A DNA stretch of 64,000 nt from Paraburkholderia phenoliruptrix (GTDB lineage: Bacteria > Pseudomonadota > Gammaproteobacteria > Burkholderiales > Burkholderiaceae), in contig NZ_CADIKB010000022.1 in assembly GCF_902859825.1 (NCBI RefSeq), positions 1 through 64,000 of the forward strand, read 5' to 3'. Shown piece after piece: positions 8,946 to 17,316 of this stretch. The notes under the pieces were generated by a model that made no database searches, was not told the DNA's origin, and saw nothing but the letters and a program-made list of their open reading frames with translations. The stretch's first letter is position 1. Each line of letters begins with the position of its first letter. Position numbers and translations under genes: made by a program.

Positions 8946-9071
8946 CACAAAAATCCCCTTATCTCAAATTCCTGATAATTCACCACTAGATCAGGATGAC
9001 TCAACCGGGGGATAGACGGGTCCCTGCGACTCATGTTTAAAATGCGGGCTTCCTGTCACCGGACACCGCCG

Positions 9072-9729
9072 ATGCGCTCCCTACGCCTGCCCTGGCGCCG
9101 CCAACCGGAAGTCGCGCACACCGAACCTGTGCTGCGCGACGGGCGCGGGCGACGCTCGGCCAGCATCCCCGAATCCGACCTTCCAGCACGCGAAGCGCCT
9201 GACCGTTCGCCAGGCGATGACGCCGTGCTCGGCCTGATCGGCATCGGAAGCATAGACAGCGCCGCGGCGAATGCACGCGCTCCGGCCCCCTGCCCCACCC
9301 GGCGACGCCGACAGCGCCGAGGCGCTTGTCGATGCACTGCATGCACAGTACTGGCGCGCCCTTGCCGATCCCCAAGCGTCCCTAAGCGGTTCGTGGGCGC
9401 CGCAAGTGGACGAGCCGTCAGCACACGCGGCAACACACGACGCGCCGGACGAGTGGCACGCTCAGGACGTTCATCGCGAATCCTCGTCAATCGAAGCCCT
9501 GCTTTCGGGCGAACGCACGCTCGACGATGTGTTCGGCCGGCTGGAAGGCAACCCCGCGCTCGAAGAAGCGTCCGTTCCGGAAGTGCTGCGGCTCTTTGCT
9601 CCCCCTGAATATCACGCGGCCGAGGCACGTCGCGCACCTGCCCTGCCGCCTGCGCTCACCCGGCGCGAGCACCACGCGCTGTCGGTCGACAGCCCGCTTG
9701 CCGCACCTGCACGTGAGGAAAAAGAATGA
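9072..9729 (+). pseudogene. tagK: TagK-like T6SS accessory protein, interrupted by a frameshift
   Basis: The C-terminal part (SIEALLSGERTLDDVFGRLE, then VPEVLRLFAPPEYHAAEARR and LPPALTRREHHALSVDSPL) resembles the TagK domain proteins found in Burkholderia-group T6SS clusters; their role is not established. The N-terminal part (MRSLRLPWRRQPE through GDDAVLGLIGIGSID) lies in a different frame. Removing one C from the five-C run at 9286-9290 joins them as APAPAPPGDADSAEALVDAL, which reads naturally. The start is uncertain: ATG at 9072 or at 9033, neither with a good ribosome site. A stand-alone start at 9271 would give only the C-terminal 152 residues and has no ribosome site. The stop overlaps the tagJ start as ATGA, so the gene is the head of the rightward operon. 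Confidence 0.72.
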
Positions 9730-10595
9730 CCCGGCTGAATGCTTCCGATTCGCCTCACACCCATCGCCTGAGCAACACCCCACTCATCGAGCAGATTGAG
9801 CGCATCGAGACGCGCGTGCGCGCCCAGCCGACCACCGCCTCGCATCGCTGGGCGCTGTTCCAGTTGCTGTGCGTGACAGGTGACTGGGCGCGCGCCATGC
9901 AGCAATTGCAGACGTGGGCAAAGCTCGACCCGCAGCAGGCACCGACCGCGCAGGCCTGCCGCGACCTGATTCGCGCCGAACGCTGGCGGGCAAGAGTTGT
10001 CTCGGGACAGGAACGCCCGGGATTCGTCCACGAACCGGCCGAGTGGGTCAAGGAATTGGTCGGCGCGCTGCGGCTTACGGCAGATGGGCAAAGCGAGGCC
10101 GCCGACAAGGCGCGCGAACGGGCGCTGGAGGCGGCGCCGCTCATCGCCGCCCGTACGCCACAGGGAGTCGCGAACTGGATTGCAGATAGCGATTCGCGCT
10201 TCGGTCCAGTCTGCGAAGTCATCACGGCGGGGCACTACCGCTGGGTGCCATTCGCCGATCTGGCTGCATGGCGCGTGTCGTCACCTGCGAACCTGATCAA
10301 TCTCGTCTGGGCACCGTGTGTGCTGACGTTGACCGACGGCAGCGTCGTACGTGGCTTCATGCCTGCGCGCTACCCCGGTTCTGACACTGCTGCCGATACG
10401 CTGCGGCTCGGTCGCGAAACGGTCTGGCACGAAGCGGGGCGTACCGCCGTCATCGCCCTCGGACAGAAAACCTGGACGACCGAACAGGGCGACTTCGGTC
10501 TGTTCGAGCTGGCCAACACGGAGTTCGGCGCGCACGTATTGCCGATGGCGGCAGACGGCGCGACCACCGAGGAGCAGGTTGATGACCGGGAATAA
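9726..10595 (+). CDS. tagJ: TagJ (ImpE family) T6SS accessory protein
   Basis: TagJ binds the N-terminus of TssB and is thought to assist ClpV in sheath disassembly in some T6SS lineages. The 289-residue product has an N-terminal TPR-like helical region (WALFQLLCVTGDWARAMQQL near residue 40) and the ImpE signature WIADSDSRFGPVCEVITAGH near residue 151, followed by a beta-rich C-terminus (LINLVWAPCVLTLTDGSVVR). The ATG overlaps the tagK stop by four bases and the 3' end overlaps tssE by 14 bases, so translation is coupled. The frame is intact. Its presence alongside a broken clpV is notable because the two are expected to act together. Confidence 0.9.
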   Translation: MTRLNASDSPHTHRLSNTPLIEQIERIETRVRAQPTTASHRWALFQLLCVTGDWARAMQQLQTWAKLDPQQAPTAQACRDLIRAERWRARVVSGQERPGFVHEPAEWVKELVGALRLTADGQSEAADKARERALEAAPLIAARTPQGVANWIADSDSRFGPVCEVITAGHYRWVPFADLAAWRVSSPANLINLVWAPCVLTLTDGSVVRGFMPARYPGSDTAADTLRLGRETVWHEAGRTAVIALGQKTWTTEQGDFGLFELANTEFGAHVLPMAADGATTEEQVDDRE

Positions 10596-11139
10596 GAAGC
10601 ATCCCGCGCCCGTCGACACGCTGGCCGCACGCACACCGCGGCGGGCCAACGCGCACATGATGCCAACACTGCTCGACCGGCTGCGCGATGATGCGCCCTA
10701 CCGCCCGATCGAAGCGCCCGAGGAATACACGGTGACGCGCAAGCAGATGCGCGACATCGTGCAGCGCGATCTGGCCTATCTGCTCAACACCACGAGCATC
10801 GAAGACCAGCTCGATCGCGAGCGCTATCCGCAGGCGGCCGCATCGACGGTCAACTTTGGCGTGCCGCCCCTCGCGGGCACCTTTCTGGCGTCGCGCCAGT
10901 GGAACGACATCGAGCGGATGATCCGGCAGGCCATTACCGATTTCGAGCCGCGGCTGATCCCCGATTCGCTGGTGGTGGCGCCCCGTCATGCGCTCGACGC
11001 CAGCGACCATCACCACGTCCTCGCGTTCGAGGTGCGCGGCATGGTTCACATGGACCCGTATCCGCTCGAATTCATGGTGCAGAGCTCGCTCGATCTGGAG
11101 ACGAGCGAGATCCAGATCACCGGCATGCGCGCCAGTTGA
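10582..11139 (+). CDS. tssE: TssE, T6SS baseplate (gp25-like) protein
   Basis: TssE is the gp25-like wedge protein that nucleates sheath polymerisation on the baseplate. The 185-residue product carries the family core MPTLLDRLRDD near residue 27, RDIVQRDLAYLLNTTS near residue 55, then YPQAAASTVNFGVPPLAG, and the C-terminal FEPRLIPDSL and SSLDLETSEIQ stretches. I chose ATG at 10582 because GGAG lies seven bases upstream; an internal ATG at 10657 or 10660 would give a more usual N-terminus but has no ribosome site. The start lies inside the 3' end of tagJ, indicating coupled translation. tssF follows after 38 bases. Confidence 0.92.
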   Translation: MTGNKKHPAPVDTLAARTPRRANAHMMPTLLDRLRDDAPYRPIEAPEEYTVTRKQMRDIVQRDLAYLLNTTSIEDQLDRERYPQAAASTVNFGVPPLAGTFLASRQWNDIERMIRQAITDFEPRLIPDSLVVAPRHALDASDHHHVLAFEVRGMVHMDPYPLEFMVQSSLDLETSEIQITGMRAS

Positions 11140-11177
11140 ACGCGACGCACCACAACGACAACAACGAGACCCATCCG

Positions 11178-13067
11178 ATGGACCCGCGACTGCTCGACTA
11201 TTACAACCAGGAACTCATCTACATGCGCGAGCTCGCCACAGAGTTCGCGCAGGCGCACCGGAAGATCGCGCGCCGCCTCGGCATGCAGGCGGGCGAAGTG
11301 GCCGACCCTTACGTCGAGCGCCTGATCGAGTCGTTCTGCTTCATGGCCGCACGCATGCAGATCAAGCTCGACGCGGAGTTTCCCCGCTTCACGGGGCGGC
11401 TCCTGGAAGTGATCTACCCGAACTACGTCGCGCCGACACCGTCGATCGCGGTCGCGCGCCTCTATCCGGGCCGGGCCGAAGGCAATCTCGCCGAGGGGTA
11501 TCGCATCGCGCGCGGCACGTCGTTCACCGCTCGAGTTCCCGACGGCGAGAAAACCGCTTGCCAGTTCACCAGCGGCCAGGACGTGACGCTGTGGCCGCTC
11601 ACGATCACCGAAGCTCGCCTGACCGGCATTCCGCCCGACATTCCGGCGCTCGACCGCTATGTGCCACCCGACACGCAGGTGCGTGGCGCACTGCGGTTGC
11701 GGCTGTCGACCACCGGCGACATGCGCATCGCGGACCTGAAGGGACTCGACCGGCTGCCCGTGTATCTCTCGGGCGACGAGCAGGTTGCCTCGCACCTGTT
11801 CGAGCTGCTGCACGTCGCGGGCGTCGCGTCCGTGATCGCCGCGCCTGGCGAATTTGGTGCACCGGGCCGTCCGCCCGCGGCCGTCACGCAGAGCGCGGTC
11901 GAACATGAAGGGTTACGCACCGATCAGAATCTGCTGCCGCTCACCTGGACCAAATTCCATGGGCACAACCTGCTGCATGAGTACTTCGCGTGTCCGGCGC
12001 GGTTCTGGTTCTTCGCGTTGAATGGGCTTGCCGAAGGCCTGTCCCGCGTGAACGGTCGCGAAGTCGAAATCGTCGTACTGCTCGACCGGGCGCCGGGCCA
12101 ACTCGCGAACCTCGTCGACGCGTCGCGCTTTGCGCTCTTCTGTACCCCTGTCATCAATCTCTTCAATAAGCATACTGATCGCATCGAAATCTCGCCGCGC
12201 GACACCGAGTTTCATCTGGTGCCCGCACGCCTTGCGCCACTCGACTACGAGGTGTTCTCGGTCGAGACGGTGTACGGACAGGTGGCGGCGACCTCGGATG
12301 AACAGGAATTCCGCCCGCTCTACCAGACGCTGAACAACGACGAAGGCAATCACGGGCGGTACTTCTCGACCCGGCGCGAGCGGCGGCTCGTGTCGGATTC
12401 GGCGCGCCGTTACGGCACGCGCACACCCTATGTCGGCACCGAAGTGTTTCTGTCGCTCGTCGACCAGCACGAAGCGCCCTATGGCGAAAACATCCGATTT
12501 CTGTCGGTCGATGCGCTGCTGACAAACCGCGATCTCGCGACGCTTGTGCCGCGCGACGGCGTGCGGGACCTCGAGACGGCGCAATCCGCGCCTGTCGACA
12601 GCATCGGGCTCATTCGCCCGCCGAGTCCACCATTGCCACCGTATGCCGAGCGCGAGATGGCGTGGCGTCTGATCCGCCAGCTCAATTTCAACTACCTGCC
12701 GCTCGACGAGCTCGATCACCGTGAGGGCGGCCAGAGCCTGCGCGATCTGCTGCGCCTTTATCTTGCGGACAGCGATACAGGACACAGCCGCCAGGTCGAA
12801 AGCCTCGTCGGCGTGAAAACGCGCCCTGTGACGCGCAAGCTGCCGGGTACCGGCCCGATGACCTTCGGGCGCGGCATCGAGTGTGCGCTGACCGTCGACG
12901 AGACGGGTTTCTCGGGCGTGAGTCCCTATCTCTTTGGCGTGATCCTCGAGCACTGGCTCGCGCGCCACGTGTCGATCAACAGCTTCACGCAGACCGAGCT
13001 GCACTCGATGCAACGCGGCCGCATTGCGCGCTGGCCGGTGCGCACGGGCACCCGCGGAGTCCTGTGA
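11178..13067 (+). CDS. tssF: TssF, T6SS baseplate protein
   Basis: TssF (ImpG/VasA family) forms the baseplate wedge with TssE and two-copy partners of TssG. The 629-residue product opens with the hallmark MDPRLLDYYNQELIYMREL and continues with FAQAHRKIARRLGM, DPYVERLIESFCFMAARMQI and AEFPRFTGRLLEVIYPNYV, all strongly conserved in the family. The C-terminus carries FGRGIECALTVDETGF and the LFGVILEHWLARHVSINSF block. The ATG at 11178 was chosen by this N-terminus; the open frame extends upstream in the tssE region without similarity. The TGA stop overlaps the tssG start as TGATGA, so the pair is translationally coupled. Confidence 0.95.
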   Translation: MDPRLLDYYNQELIYMRELATEFAQAHRKIARRLGMQAGEVADPYVERLIESFCFMAARMQIKLDAEFPRFTGRLLEVIYPNYVAPTPSIAVARLYPGRAEGNLAEGYRIARGTSFTARVPDGEKTACQFTSGQDVTLWPLTITEARLTGIPPDIPALDRYVPPDTQVRGALRLRLSTTGDMRIADLKGLDRLPVYLSGDEQVASHLFELLHVAGVASVIAAPGEFGAPGRPPAAVTQSAVEHEGLRTDQNLLPLTWTKFHGHNLLHEYFACPARFWFFALNGLAEGLSRVNGREVEIVVLLDRAPGQLANLVDASRFALFCTPVINLFNKHTDRIEISPRDTEFHLVPARLAPLDYEVFSVETVYGQVAATSDEQEFRPLYQTLNNDEGNHGRYFSTRRERRLVSDSARRYGTRTPYVGTEVFLSLVDQHEAPYGENIRFLSVDALLTNRDLATLVPRDGVRDLETAQSAPVDSIGLIRPPSPPLPPYAEREMAWRLIRQLNFNYLPLDELDHREGGQSLRDLLRLYLADSDTGHSRQVESLVGVKTRPVTRKLPGTGPMTFGRGIECALTVDETGFSGVSPYLFGVILEHWLARHVSINSFTQTELHSMQRGRIARWPVRTGTRGVL

Positions 13068-14140
13068 TGAAGCGTGCCAGCCTGCCCGCACTAGTGCGCG
13101 ACAGCACACTCTCGCCCGAGCTGCTCGAACGCCTGCAGGCCGAGCCGTGGCGCTTCGGCTTCCTGTCACTGCTGCGGCGCATTGGCGCAAACGCGGCCAT
13201 CGATCCGGTCGGCACCGCCCGCCGACCCCAGGCGGAGCCGTTCCGGCTTGGGCAGCAGCCGAGCCTCGCGTTCGCGCCGCGTGAAGTCGCGAGCGTGCAG
13301 GAAGCCGCTGGGCGACTCAAGGTGCGGCTGTTCGGTCTCGGCATGCTTGGACCTAACGGGCCGCTGCCGATCCACGTGACTGAGATGGCGAAGGATCGCG
13401 AGGATAGTCGCCGCGACATGACGACGGTCGACTTCTTCGACATTTTTCATCACCGGTTCTTCACGCTGTTCTATCGCGCGTGGTCGTCGGCACAGGCGAC
13501 GGCTGGCCTTGACCGGAAAGACGACGAGCGGTTTTCGTTCTACATCGCAGGCCTCACCGGGCAGGACACGCGTGAAATCGCGGATCGCCCCCTGCCCTCG
13601 CATGCCCGTCTGGCGGCGTCGGCTCACCTTGTGCGCGAATCGCGCAATCCGGACGGACTGCGCGCCACGCTTGCACACTACTTCGGCGTGCCGGTCGCGA
13701 TCGAGGAGAACGTGTTCCACTGGATCGAAATCGATCCGGCCGACCAAGGCCGTATGGGCCGTCCCGGCCCCGCCTCGACGATGGGCCAGGCCGCGATGCT
13801 CGGCCGCGTCGCGCCGGATCGTCAGCACCGATTCCGCATCGTTATCGGCCCGGTTGATCTCAATGCGTATCTGCGCTTCACGCCCCAGGGCGAGGATCTT
13901 CCGCGGCTCGTCGAATGGGTGCGCGCGTTCGTCGGCTACGAACTGGAATGGGAGCTCGAATTGCGCATCAAGCCCGAGAGCGCGCCGCCGGCGGTGATGG
14001 GCGGTCAGCAGCGCATGGGATGGTCCGGCTGGCTGGGCCGCCCGAGTCTGGACAGGCCGATTACCGGTATGCGGTTCGAACCCGAACGCTACGCGAAGTC
14101 TTTCAATCGCCGCGACACTGAATCCGAAAATCGACAATGA
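13067..14140 (+). CDS. tssG: TssG, T6SS baseplate protein
   Basis: TssG (ImpH/VasB family) is the adaptor of the baseplate wedge. The 357-residue protein has the N-terminal family block WRFGFLSLLRRIG near residue 28, LFGLGMLGPNGPLPIHVTE near residue 91 and FFDIFHHRFFTLFYRAW near residue 123, all typical. The C-terminal part carries LNAYLRFTPQGEDLPRLVEW. The ATG begins in the last base of the tssF stop (TGATGA), and the stop overlaps the tssA start by four bases, so this is a compact coupled set. The frame is intact and the length is normal. Confidence 0.94.
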   Translation: MKRASLPALVRDSTLSPELLERLQAEPWRFGFLSLLRRIGANAAIDPVGTARRPQAEPFRLGQQPSLAFAPREVASVQEAAGRLKVRLFGLGMLGPNGPLPIHVTEMAKDREDSRRDMTTVDFFDIFHHRFFTLFYRAWSSAQATAGLDRKDDERFSFYIAGLTGQDTREIADRPLPSHARLAASAHLVRESRNPDGLRATLAHYFGVPVAIEENVFHWIEIDPADQGRMGRPGPASTMGQAAMLGRVAPDRQHRFRIVIGPVDLNAYLRFTPQGEDLPRLVEWVRAFVGYELEWELELRIKPESAPPAVMGGQQRMGWSGWLGRPSLDRPITGMRFEPERYAKSFNRRDTESENRQ

Positions 14141-15243
14141 GCAAAAAAACATCCGCGCAGCGGCTCGAATCCGGCAAGGACCCCATCAAGGGTGCGCCGC
14201 ATCACGACTGGCTCGCACCTGTAAGCGACGCCGCGCCCTGCGGCTCGGACCTCGAATACGACCACGACTTCGTCGTGTTGTTTGCGAGTGCAGCGCCGAA
14301 ACAGGACGTGCAGTACGGCGCGTTTGTCGGCGCGCCTGATCCTCTTAACTGGAGCGAAACCGAACGCGACTGCCGACGACTCATGATCCGCACGAAAGAC
14401 ATGCGGGTCGCGGTGCTCTACACGCGGTGCCGTACGCGGCTCGGCGGTGCGGCGGGTCTCGCCGAGGGCACTGGGCTGCTGGCCGCCTGGCTGGAGGCGT
14501 TCGCCGCGCACGTGCATCCGCAGCCCGACGTCGACGGCGAGCACGACGCGGCACTCGAAATGCGGATGAATGCGCTGCAGGCGCTCGCCGATCCCGAGGG
14601 GTTGCTCGCGGACGTGCGAGAAATCGTCCTCACGAAGTCGACGCTGGCACGACTGCAGGTGCGCGACGTCGAGCGCGCGTTCGCGCATCCGCGCGCCGCC
14701 GATGCGCTCGCGCCCGAGTCCGTTGCGCAGCAGTTGCAGGATCTGCGCACGCACCAACCCACAGTCTTGGCGGGCTTCGACGAGGCGGTCGCGAATCTTG
14801 CCGCGATCGACGACTGGTGCACCCGTCATCTCGAAGCGTACCAGCCAGACCTGTCGCCGCTGACGCGGCTGCTCGGCAGGTTAGGCGCGCCCGCGCAGGT
14901 GACCGCGTCCGAACCGGTCGACGCATGCGCGGAACGCGTTCCTGAAACGGACGAATCACTGGAAAGCGACGCGGCAGCCGTGCCCGAACCGTTAAATGCC
15001 GCACCTGTTGCTGTTCCCGAAAGCACGACGGCGCAATCCGGCTCTGCACCGGCTGATCGTCAGGCGGCGCTTGCCATGATCCGCACGGCCCGGACGTGGT
15101 TCGAAACGCACGAGCCGAGCAGCCCGATTCCGGTGTTGCTCAGGCATGCCGAGCAGTTCGTCGGCAAGCGCTATGCCGAGATCGTGCGTGCCATTCCCGC
15201 AGAGTTGCTGGCTGAATGGGAGCAGGCGGATGGCGCGTCGTGA
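14137..15243 (+). CDS. tssA: TssA, T6SS assembly cap/baseplate-associated protein
   Basis: TssA proteins prime assembly of the baseplate and sheath-tube; long types stay at the distal sheath tip. This 368-residue product has the ImpA N-terminal domain in residues 20-140 (WLAPVSDAAPCGSDLEYDHD and DPLNWSETERDCRRLMIRTK), then a helical middle region and a C-terminal helix ending in RAIPAELLAEWEQ. The segment at about 265-305 is rich in Pro, Ala and Glu and looks like a flexible linker. The ATG overlaps the tssG stop by four bases. It appears to be the last core T6SS gene of the rightward operon; the next gene begins 111 bases downstream. Confidence 0.93.
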   Translation: MSKKTSAQRLESGKDPIKGAPHHDWLAPVSDAAPCGSDLEYDHDFVVLFASAAPKQDVQYGAFVGAPDPLNWSETERDCRRLMIRTKDMRVAVLYTRCRTRLGGAAGLAEGTGLLAAWLEAFAAHVHPQPDVDGEHDAALEMRMNALQALADPEGLLADVREIVLTKSTLARLQVRDVERAFAHPRAADALAPESVAQQLQDLRTHQPTVLAGFDEAVANLAAIDDWCTRHLEAYQPDLSPLTRLLGRLGAPAQVTASEPVDACAERVPETDESLESDAAAVPEPLNAAPVAVPESTTAQSGSAPADRQAALAMIRTARTWFETHEPSSPIPVLLRHAEQFVGKRYAEIVRAIPAELLAEWEQADGAS

Positions 15244-15354
15244 CCGTACGCATGTGGGAAGGAAATTAGCCGATTGCGTTACGAACCCATATTCCACCGG
15301 TTGCCGCCATGTAACCGGCTCATTGCCACTTATCTTGAAAGTATGGAGATACGA

Positions 15355-15816
15355 ATGCACATGCAACTGACCCGACTTGCCGTCATAACACTCGCCTCCA
15401 GTCTTTTGCTCGCCGCCTGCAACTGGCTGCATCAGGGACCAGGTGCAGCCGATATTGACGGCGCTGTGCGTCGGGCGCTGGATGCGGAAAACAGAGGCGG
15501 TCTGAATGCGCTTGCCGGCAGCCCGCTGCCCACATCCGACGGTGTCGCGTCGGTGAAGCCCGATGGCGACTGCGCGAAAACGGGAAGCACAAACGGTGTC
15601 GAGGCCTTCACCTGCGGCGTCAGCATCGTCCTGAAGCGTGGTGGGTCCGGCGATGCGGGCACAACCCTTCACGCCGAACTGCAGTTTGCACGCGACAGCG
15701 ATGGTCACTGGCAGACCTCCGGTGTCGACCGCGCGATTGCGGTCGGCACGGCGACGTCGATTATTGACCAGGCAGGGCGCGCGCTCTCGGGGCAGCCTGC
15801 CACGAATCCGCAGTGA
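15355..15816 (+). CDS. Putative lipoprotein downstream of tssA
   Basis: I do not recognise this 153-residue protein. The start is ATG at 15355 with GGAG six bases upstream; the N-terminus MHMQLTRLAVITL leads into a hydrophobic run and the lipobox LAAC (Cys22). The mature part is about 130 residues, mostly hydrophilic, with Ala/Gly-rich stretches and two further Cys (GDC and FTC, 19 residues apart) that could form a disulphide in the periplasm. It follows tssA by 111 bases on the same strand, so it might be transcribed with the T6SS operon, or be an independent gene. A role as a T6SS-linked envelope protein or immunity protein is only a guess from position. Confidence 0.75.
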   Translation: MHMQLTRLAVITLASSLLLAACNWLHQGPGAADIDGAVRRALDAENRGGLNALAGSPLPTSDGVASVKPDGDCAKTGSTNGVEAFTCGVSIVLKRGGSGDAGTTLHAELQFARDSDGHWQTSGVDRAIAVGTATSIIDQAGRALSGQPATNPQ

Positions 15817-15835
15817 CGCTCGTCGCAGACGAGAG

Positions 15836-15860
15836 CATGGTATCCGTTTTGGAGACCATG
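15836..15860. repeat. Inverted repeat after the first lipoprotein gene
   Basis: CATGGT (15836-15841) pairs with ACCATG (15855-15860); inside, TCC pairs with GGA around a GTTTT loop after one A-G mismatch. The hairpin lies 20 bases after a stop codon but has no following T-run, so it is not a standard terminator. It might protect or block the message end. Confidence 0.35.
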
Positions 15861-16017
15861 TGCGGACGATGCCCGTAAAACCCGGCGCGCCCCTGATGCG
15901 GGCAACGGGCAGATTGAAAGCAGCCAGATCTTTGGAGAAGAGTTGGCTGCCGCTTGAACAATGACAACCGGTATTGGCCGCATTTGCGCTCGAGGCTGGC
16001 ATAGGGAGAAACGTGGG

Positions 16018-16506
16018 ATGTTTAAACGCGGGATTGTGTTGGTATTCATGGCGCTTGGCCTGCTCGCCGCCGGCTGCGCGACGGTCGTATCGGATGACTA
16101 TTCGCCGGAGTTCAGTGGCGATTTCACCGTTACCGATAATTCGGGCGACCAGACCCTGAACCAGAAAGTACTGAAAATCACATTGCATGACGGTTCGGGC
16201 AACGTGATTGCAGTGGGCTCGGACAGGCCTGAAGTATGGCTCACCCGATGTCGCTCGCAGATTGGCAGCTTCGGGCACAGCGATGACGGCCATGAAATCC
16301 ACGAAATGTGGTGTCTTGGTTCAGACAGGTTCAGCTACCTGTTTGTACATGGAAAACCTGGGCTGGAGGTACCGGAAGCGCTGATGATGAAGATGTTCAA
16401 GGACAGGCACGATGTGAAGTCCGGTTCCGGCTACGTCCTGCGCCGTTACATCCCCAACATGATCACGGTGACATACGCGCTGGAAAGGCAGGTTCCCCGT
16501 GATTAA
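16018..16506 (+). CDS. Putative lipoprotein, unrecognised family
   Basis: This 162-residue protein starts at ATG 16018 with GGGAGA upstream. The N-terminus MFKRGIVLVFMALGLLAAGC is a textbook lipoprotein signal with acylated Cys20. The mature part is predicted mostly beta-rich, with a Cys pair (TRCRS and MWCLG) about 25 residues apart that may be disulphide-bonded in the periplasm, and a C-terminal region with several basic residues ending in YALERQVPRD. I cannot assign it to a family. It lies in a run of envelope-type small genes (15355-17146) on the same strand after tssA. Base composition looks slightly lower in GC than the T6SS genes by eye, which would fit acquired DNA but is not proof. 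Confidence 0.75.
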   Translation: MFKRGIVLVFMALGLLAAGCATVVSDDYSPEFSGDFTVTDNSGDQTLNQKVLKITLHDGSGNVIAVGSDRPEVWLTRCRSQIGSFGHSDDGHEIHEMWCLGSDRFSYLFVHGKPGLEVPEALMMKMFKDRHDVKSGSGYVLRRYIPNMITVTYALERQVPRD

Positions 16507-16625
16507 GGTCTGCCCGCCTCGCCACTCACTGTAGGTATCGGCAATGCCTTGCACAGTGGGAAGAAGCAGATAGCTCGTGAAAGCGCTGCAAGACAAACGT
16601 ATGCGACGGGACGGAAGACAGGAGC

Positions 16626-16850
16626 ATGAGCGACCAACACTATTCGGCTGGCATCGGCGACCTAAAGCGAATGGTCTGGCGACAGCCGCGCAAGCCGGTT
16701 GAGAAAAAAACACCGCGGACAGGGCCGCGCTCGTTGCTGCGCGCGTCGATAGTAGCGATCGTCGTATCAGTGTTTGCCACCTGGGTGTGCCTCGACGCAA
16801 TATTGAGTGACGCGCCTCGTACGGTTCCCGCCCACCATACCGGGAAGTGA
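16626..16850 (+). CDS. Small single-pass membrane protein
   Basis: This 74-residue frame starts at ATG 16626, with an AGGAG immediately before and GGAAG a little further upstream. Residues 20-37 are basic and positively charged (RKPVEKKTPRTGPRS), followed by one hydrophobic segment (about residues 41-60, IVAIVVSVFATWVCLDAIL) and a short polar tail. By the positive-inside rule the N-terminus would be cytoplasmic. No family is recognised. Its stop codon is followed within three bases by the ATG of the next frame at 16853, suggesting the two were translated as a pair. Confidence 0.55.
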   Translation: MSDQHYSAGIGDLKRMVWRQPRKPVEKKTPRTGPRSLLRASIVAIVVSVFATWVCLDAILSDAPRTVPAHHTGK

Positions 16851-16852
16851 CG

Positions 16853-17146
16853 ATGACACGACGAACGATTTCGATGGCGATCGTCTTGATCGTCATGGCT
16901 TAGATGCTGCAGTACGGTAGTGGCGCGCGCGCCGAGTACCGTGAGCAATGGATGGGCGCGGAAGAGCTGCAACACGAAACACAACGGCATGCGCCCGCCT
17001 CGACCAAAACGCGCAACGCCACGCATGGCCCGGACAGGCAGGCCGATGCGGCAACCGTGGGCTGCCCTCATACGCGGCAGCGCACGCAACCGATGGAAAA
17101 CGATCCGATCGCGGCATTTGCGGCCCACACGGGAAAAACAGCATGA
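16853..17146 (+). pseudogene. Exported-protein gene broken by an in-frame amber stop
   Basis: From ATG 16853 the frame reads MTRRTISMAIVLIVMA, then TAG (16901-16903), then at once ATG and MLQYGSGARAEYREQWMG in the same frame, ending at 17146. Read through the amber, residues 1-27 form a good signal peptide with an A-R-A cleavage site, which is destroyed by the stop. Translation from the second ATG would give an unexported 80-residue polar peptide. The ATG at 16853 is three bases after the preceding stop, so coupling is likely. Further 3', another frame (about 17131-17333) has a protein-like composition and could be the lost continuation after a one-base change. No family is recognised; this could also be chance coding. 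Confidence 0.4.
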
Positions 17147-17316
17147 TGAAGTCCTGCCAGACGACCGGCAGGCGAGTCCCGTCGTGACCGACGGTTTCAT
17201 CGAAACCAGCAAGCCGCGCCCCATGAGCCTTGAACACGAGTCACACGAAAACGAAAAACCGGCTCTGTGCTCCGCGGAAACACGGGTCCGGTATTCGACG
17301 ACGCTCGATCGCCTTG

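Larger units (their letters stand above)
8504..9071. promoter_or_regulatory. Divergent T6SS control region (AT-rich)
   Basis: This 568-base stretch separates clpV (leftward) from tagK (rightward) and holds no convincing gene. From about 8700 to 8990 it is visibly AT-rich against the GC-rich surroundings. It contains a sigma70-type promoter candidate facing right (8861-8889) and a run of regularly spaced TGAC repeats (8908-8945). No clear leftward promoter was found for clpV. A 99-codon GTG-start frame at 8635-8934 has no ribosome site or family resemblance and is not called. Both T6SS operons are likely controlled from here. Confidence 0.7.

Noticed and set aside
9271..9729. tagK starting at ATG 9271 as a complete short gene
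   Set aside because: No ribosome site, and the upstream frame (LPWRRQPE to GIGSID) looks coding and joins by a one-base change, so a frameshift is the simpler explanation.
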